A DNA stretch of 8,204 nucleotides, taken from the NCBI GenBank assembly GCA_946062035.1, contig CAMGTS010000047.1, forward strand, positions 1-8,204, read 5' to 3'. Under the pieces are notes generated by a model. It was not told the origin of the DNA and searched no databases. It saw nothing but the letters and a program-made list of their open reading frames with translations. The translations under genes and the position numbers were made by a program. Source of the stretch: an uncultured Bacteroidales bacterium. Lineage in GTDB: Bacteria > Bacteroidota > Bacteroidia > Bacteroidales > UBA932. This document shows, one piece after another, positions 6,533 through 8,204 of this stretch (within the stretch, counting starts at the first letter, position 1; each line of letters opens with the position of its first letter).

Positions 6533-8204
6533 ACAAATGACCAAATACGACTTTGTGATATTTCACAAAGACGCCGGAAATTTCCTCCAAGGCATCCAGA
6601 CCCTTGGTGTCGTGGATATTACAAGGAAAAGTAAGCCAATTGACAACGCCTCGAAAGAGATGTTTGAAGATATAGCGAGATACAAAAAAGTCGTCAGACA
6701 GCTTGTCACTATAAAAGAGCAGATGATAAAGAGTGGCTCGCCTATCATCGCTGAAAGTGAAAGCGAGAAGTATTCCGCGGAAAAGGCTGAAGAACTCCTT
6801 CGCCGTGTGGCTGAACTTTTTGATAGAAAGAAAGATCTTGAATCTCAGCTGAGTACAGCCAAAGCGAATATAGCGAACGCCGAAGTATGGGGTACTTTCC
6901 ACAGAAGCGATGTAGATAGGATAAAAGCTTTAGGATATATCCCCCACTTCTATATAGCTTCGACAAAAAGTTTCGACAGTTCACTTGCGGATAAATATCC
7001 TCTTCAGATACTGAATCAGGACGAAAACAAAACCTGTTTCGTGATTCTCGGTCAGCCTGGTGAGGAGATCAAATTAAAATTAGCGGAGACCAATCTTCCG
7101 GAGAATCCTGCTGAGGTCGAAGAACAGAAGGCGGCCGGAATCAAAACTGAGATTGAGAATACGCTTAAAGCACTTTATCTTGAAAGTATCAAGACCGGGC
7201 TTATAGAGAAGCATATCGCCAATTTGGAGGCCAAGGCTGATCTTTATCTTGCGGCGGGAAGTTCTGATAAAGCGGCTGAAAACACGCTTGACGTTTTTAC
7301 AGGATTTGCGCCAGTTGAGAATAATGAGGTTGTAAAGAATTATCTTTCAGCTAATTCGGATGGTGTATATTATACCTGTGATGCCGCGACAGTGGATGAT
7401 AATCCGCCTATCGAACTTAGTGGTAACAGGTTTACAAGAATGTTCACCATGCTTACCGACATGTACGGCAGACCGAAATACGATGAATTTGACCCGACTC
7501 CGTACATCTCCATCTTCTTCACATTGTTTTTCGCAATGTGCATGGGAGATGCAGGATACGGATTGATGCTGATTGCAATCGGTATTATAGCTAAAAAAAG
7601 CGCATCCATGAAAGGAATGGCTCCGCTCATCACAGTACTCGGAGTCGCTACTTTTGTGATAGGAATCATCCTGCACACATTTTTCGGAGTAGATATATCA
7701 CAAGTCAGTTGGATTCCCGCACAGATGAAAAAGTTCATGGTAACGGGGAAAATAGCCGGATATGATACACAAATGGTACTTTCAGTCATTATCGGTGTGG
7801 TGCATATCTGCGTCGCTATGGTGGTCAAAATGATATATGCCGTCAAGAATAAGGGGTTAGGCTATTCATTAGGAACTATAGGATGGACACTGCTCATAGT
7901 CGGCGGAGTCATTATAGGTGCAATCGGACTTGCAGGTGTCATGTCAAGTGCGGTAACGAAAGTGATTATCATCGTTCTCGGCATCGTTTCAGCTATAGGG
8001 ATTTTCTTCCTCAACAATCTGCACCGCAATCCGCTAATCAATTTCGGTTCAGGGCTTTGGGAATCGTACAATACGGTTACCGGGCTTGTCAGTGATGTAC
8101 TTTCATATATCAGACTGTATGCCCTCGGCCTTGCGGGAGGAATGTTGGGTGCGGTATTCAACCAACTTGCGGGAGGAGTATTGGAATCCTTGAATGTTCC
8201 GGGG
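6525..8204 (+). CDS. atpI: V/A-type ATPase membrane subunit I (a-type stator), 3' end beyond the window
   Basis: The frame is open for 560 codons to the window edge with no stop, so the C-terminus is missing, probably several tens of residues. Subunit I is the membrane stator that forms the ion half-channels next to the proteolipid ring and anchors the peripheral stalk. Residues 1 to about 323 form the cytoplasmic domain, with coiled-coil stretches (about 45-115 and 180-235). The membrane domain opens with DPTPYISIFFTLFFAMCMGD (323-342). Likely membrane helices are about 328-356, 366-388, 417-440, 447-472, 476-497 and 518-550. R530 in SYIRLYALGLA (527-537) is the expected essential channel arginine, equivalent to Arg735 of yeast Vph1. 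The ATG at 6525 overlaps the end of D by 8 bases. It is preceded by GGAGGAGG, which may act as a ribosome binding site. Met5 (6537) is a weaker alternative start. Subunit K would be expected next. Confidence 0.93.
   Translation, partial: MIKQMTKYDFVIFHKDAGNFLQGIQTLGVVDITRKSKPIDNASKEMFEDIARYKKVVRQLVTIKEQMIKSGSPIIAESESEKYSAEKAEELLRRVAELFDRKKDLESQLSTAKANIANAEVWGTFHRSDVDRIKALGYIPHFYIASTKSFDSSLADKYPLQILNQDENKTCFVILGQPGEEIKLKLAETNLPENPAEVEEQKAAGIKTEIENTLKALYLESIKTGLIEKHIANLEAKADLYLAAGSSDKAAENTLDVFTGFAPVENNEVVKNYLSANSDGVYYTCDAATVDDNPPIELSGNRFTRMFTMLTDMYGRPKYDEFDPTPYISIFFTLFFAMCMGDAGYGLMLIAIGIIAKKSASMKGMAPLITVLGVATFVIGIILHTFFGVDISQVSWIPAQMKKFMVTGKIAGYDTQMVLSVIIGVVHICVAMVVKMIYAVKNKGLGYSLGTIGWTLLIVGGVIIGAIGLAGVMSSAVTKVIIIVLGIVSAIGIFFLNNLHRNPLINFGSGLWESYNTVTGLVSDVLSYIRLYALGLAGGMLGAVFNQLAGGVLESLNVPG

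Noticed and set aside
6441..6902. Open frame of 153 codons on the minus strand across the D/I junction
   Set aside because: It lies opposite two well-supported genes, has no recognisable domain and a composition typical of antisense shadows.
7370..7846. Open frame of 158 codons on the minus strand opposite the membrane domain of subunit I
   Set aside because: Its hydrophobic character mirrors the codons of the membrane helices on the other strand. No start context or family resemblance was found.

Overview
The window reads on the plus strand throughout as one tightly packed gene array. It runs from the end of a biotin-dependent, sodium-pumping decarboxylase gene set into a V/A-type (archaeal/vacuolar-like) ATPase operon. 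The organism is most likely an anaerobic member of the Bacteroidota, probably Bacteroidales. The reasons are the gene order E - DUF2764-type protein - A - B - D - I, the wording of the A and B subunits (for example GERANE, and NRMDQIPSKDSMPG in B), A-rich start regions mostly without a clear Shine-Dalgarno sequence, and a moderate GC content. The assignment rests on remembered family patterns, not on a search.

Layout. Bases 1-51 hold only the unidentifiable tail of whatever lies upstream. Bases 52-429 encode a small stand-alone biotin carrier protein (EAMKMEN motif). Bases 445-1599 encode the membrane beta subunit of a Na+-translocating decarboxylase of the OadB/MmdB/GcdB family. After only 22 bases, the V-type ATPase genes follow: subunit E (1622-2233), a DUF2764-like protein (2226-2861), catalytic subunit A (2845-4596), non-catalytic subunit B (4586-5908), central stalk subunit D (5930-6532) and membrane subunit I (6525 onward, cut by the window edge after 560 codons). 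Four of the junctions are overlaps of 8 to 17 bases and the other three gaps are 15 to 22 bases. No terminator, RNA gene, mobile element, CRISPR array or intergenic stretch longer than about 30 bases is present inside the array.

How the genes fit together. The decarboxylase uses the free energy of decarboxylating a biotin-bound carboxyl group to export Na+. A stand-alone carrier favours methylmalonyl-CoA decarboxylase (succinate to propionate fermentation) over oxaloacetate decarboxylase, but the deciding carboxyltransferase gene lies outside the window. The V-type ATPase couples ATP hydrolysis or synthesis to ion movement. Co-transcription of the two would put a primary Na+ pump and a possibly Na+-coupled rotary ATPase under one control. 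This is inference: the proteolipid K, which determines ion specificity, is not visible.

The points most worth a second look are this physical linkage, and the uncharacterised DUF2764-type gene that sits where the C, F and G subunit genes of other V/A-ATPase operons are normally found, while no recognisable C, F or G gene appears in the window.
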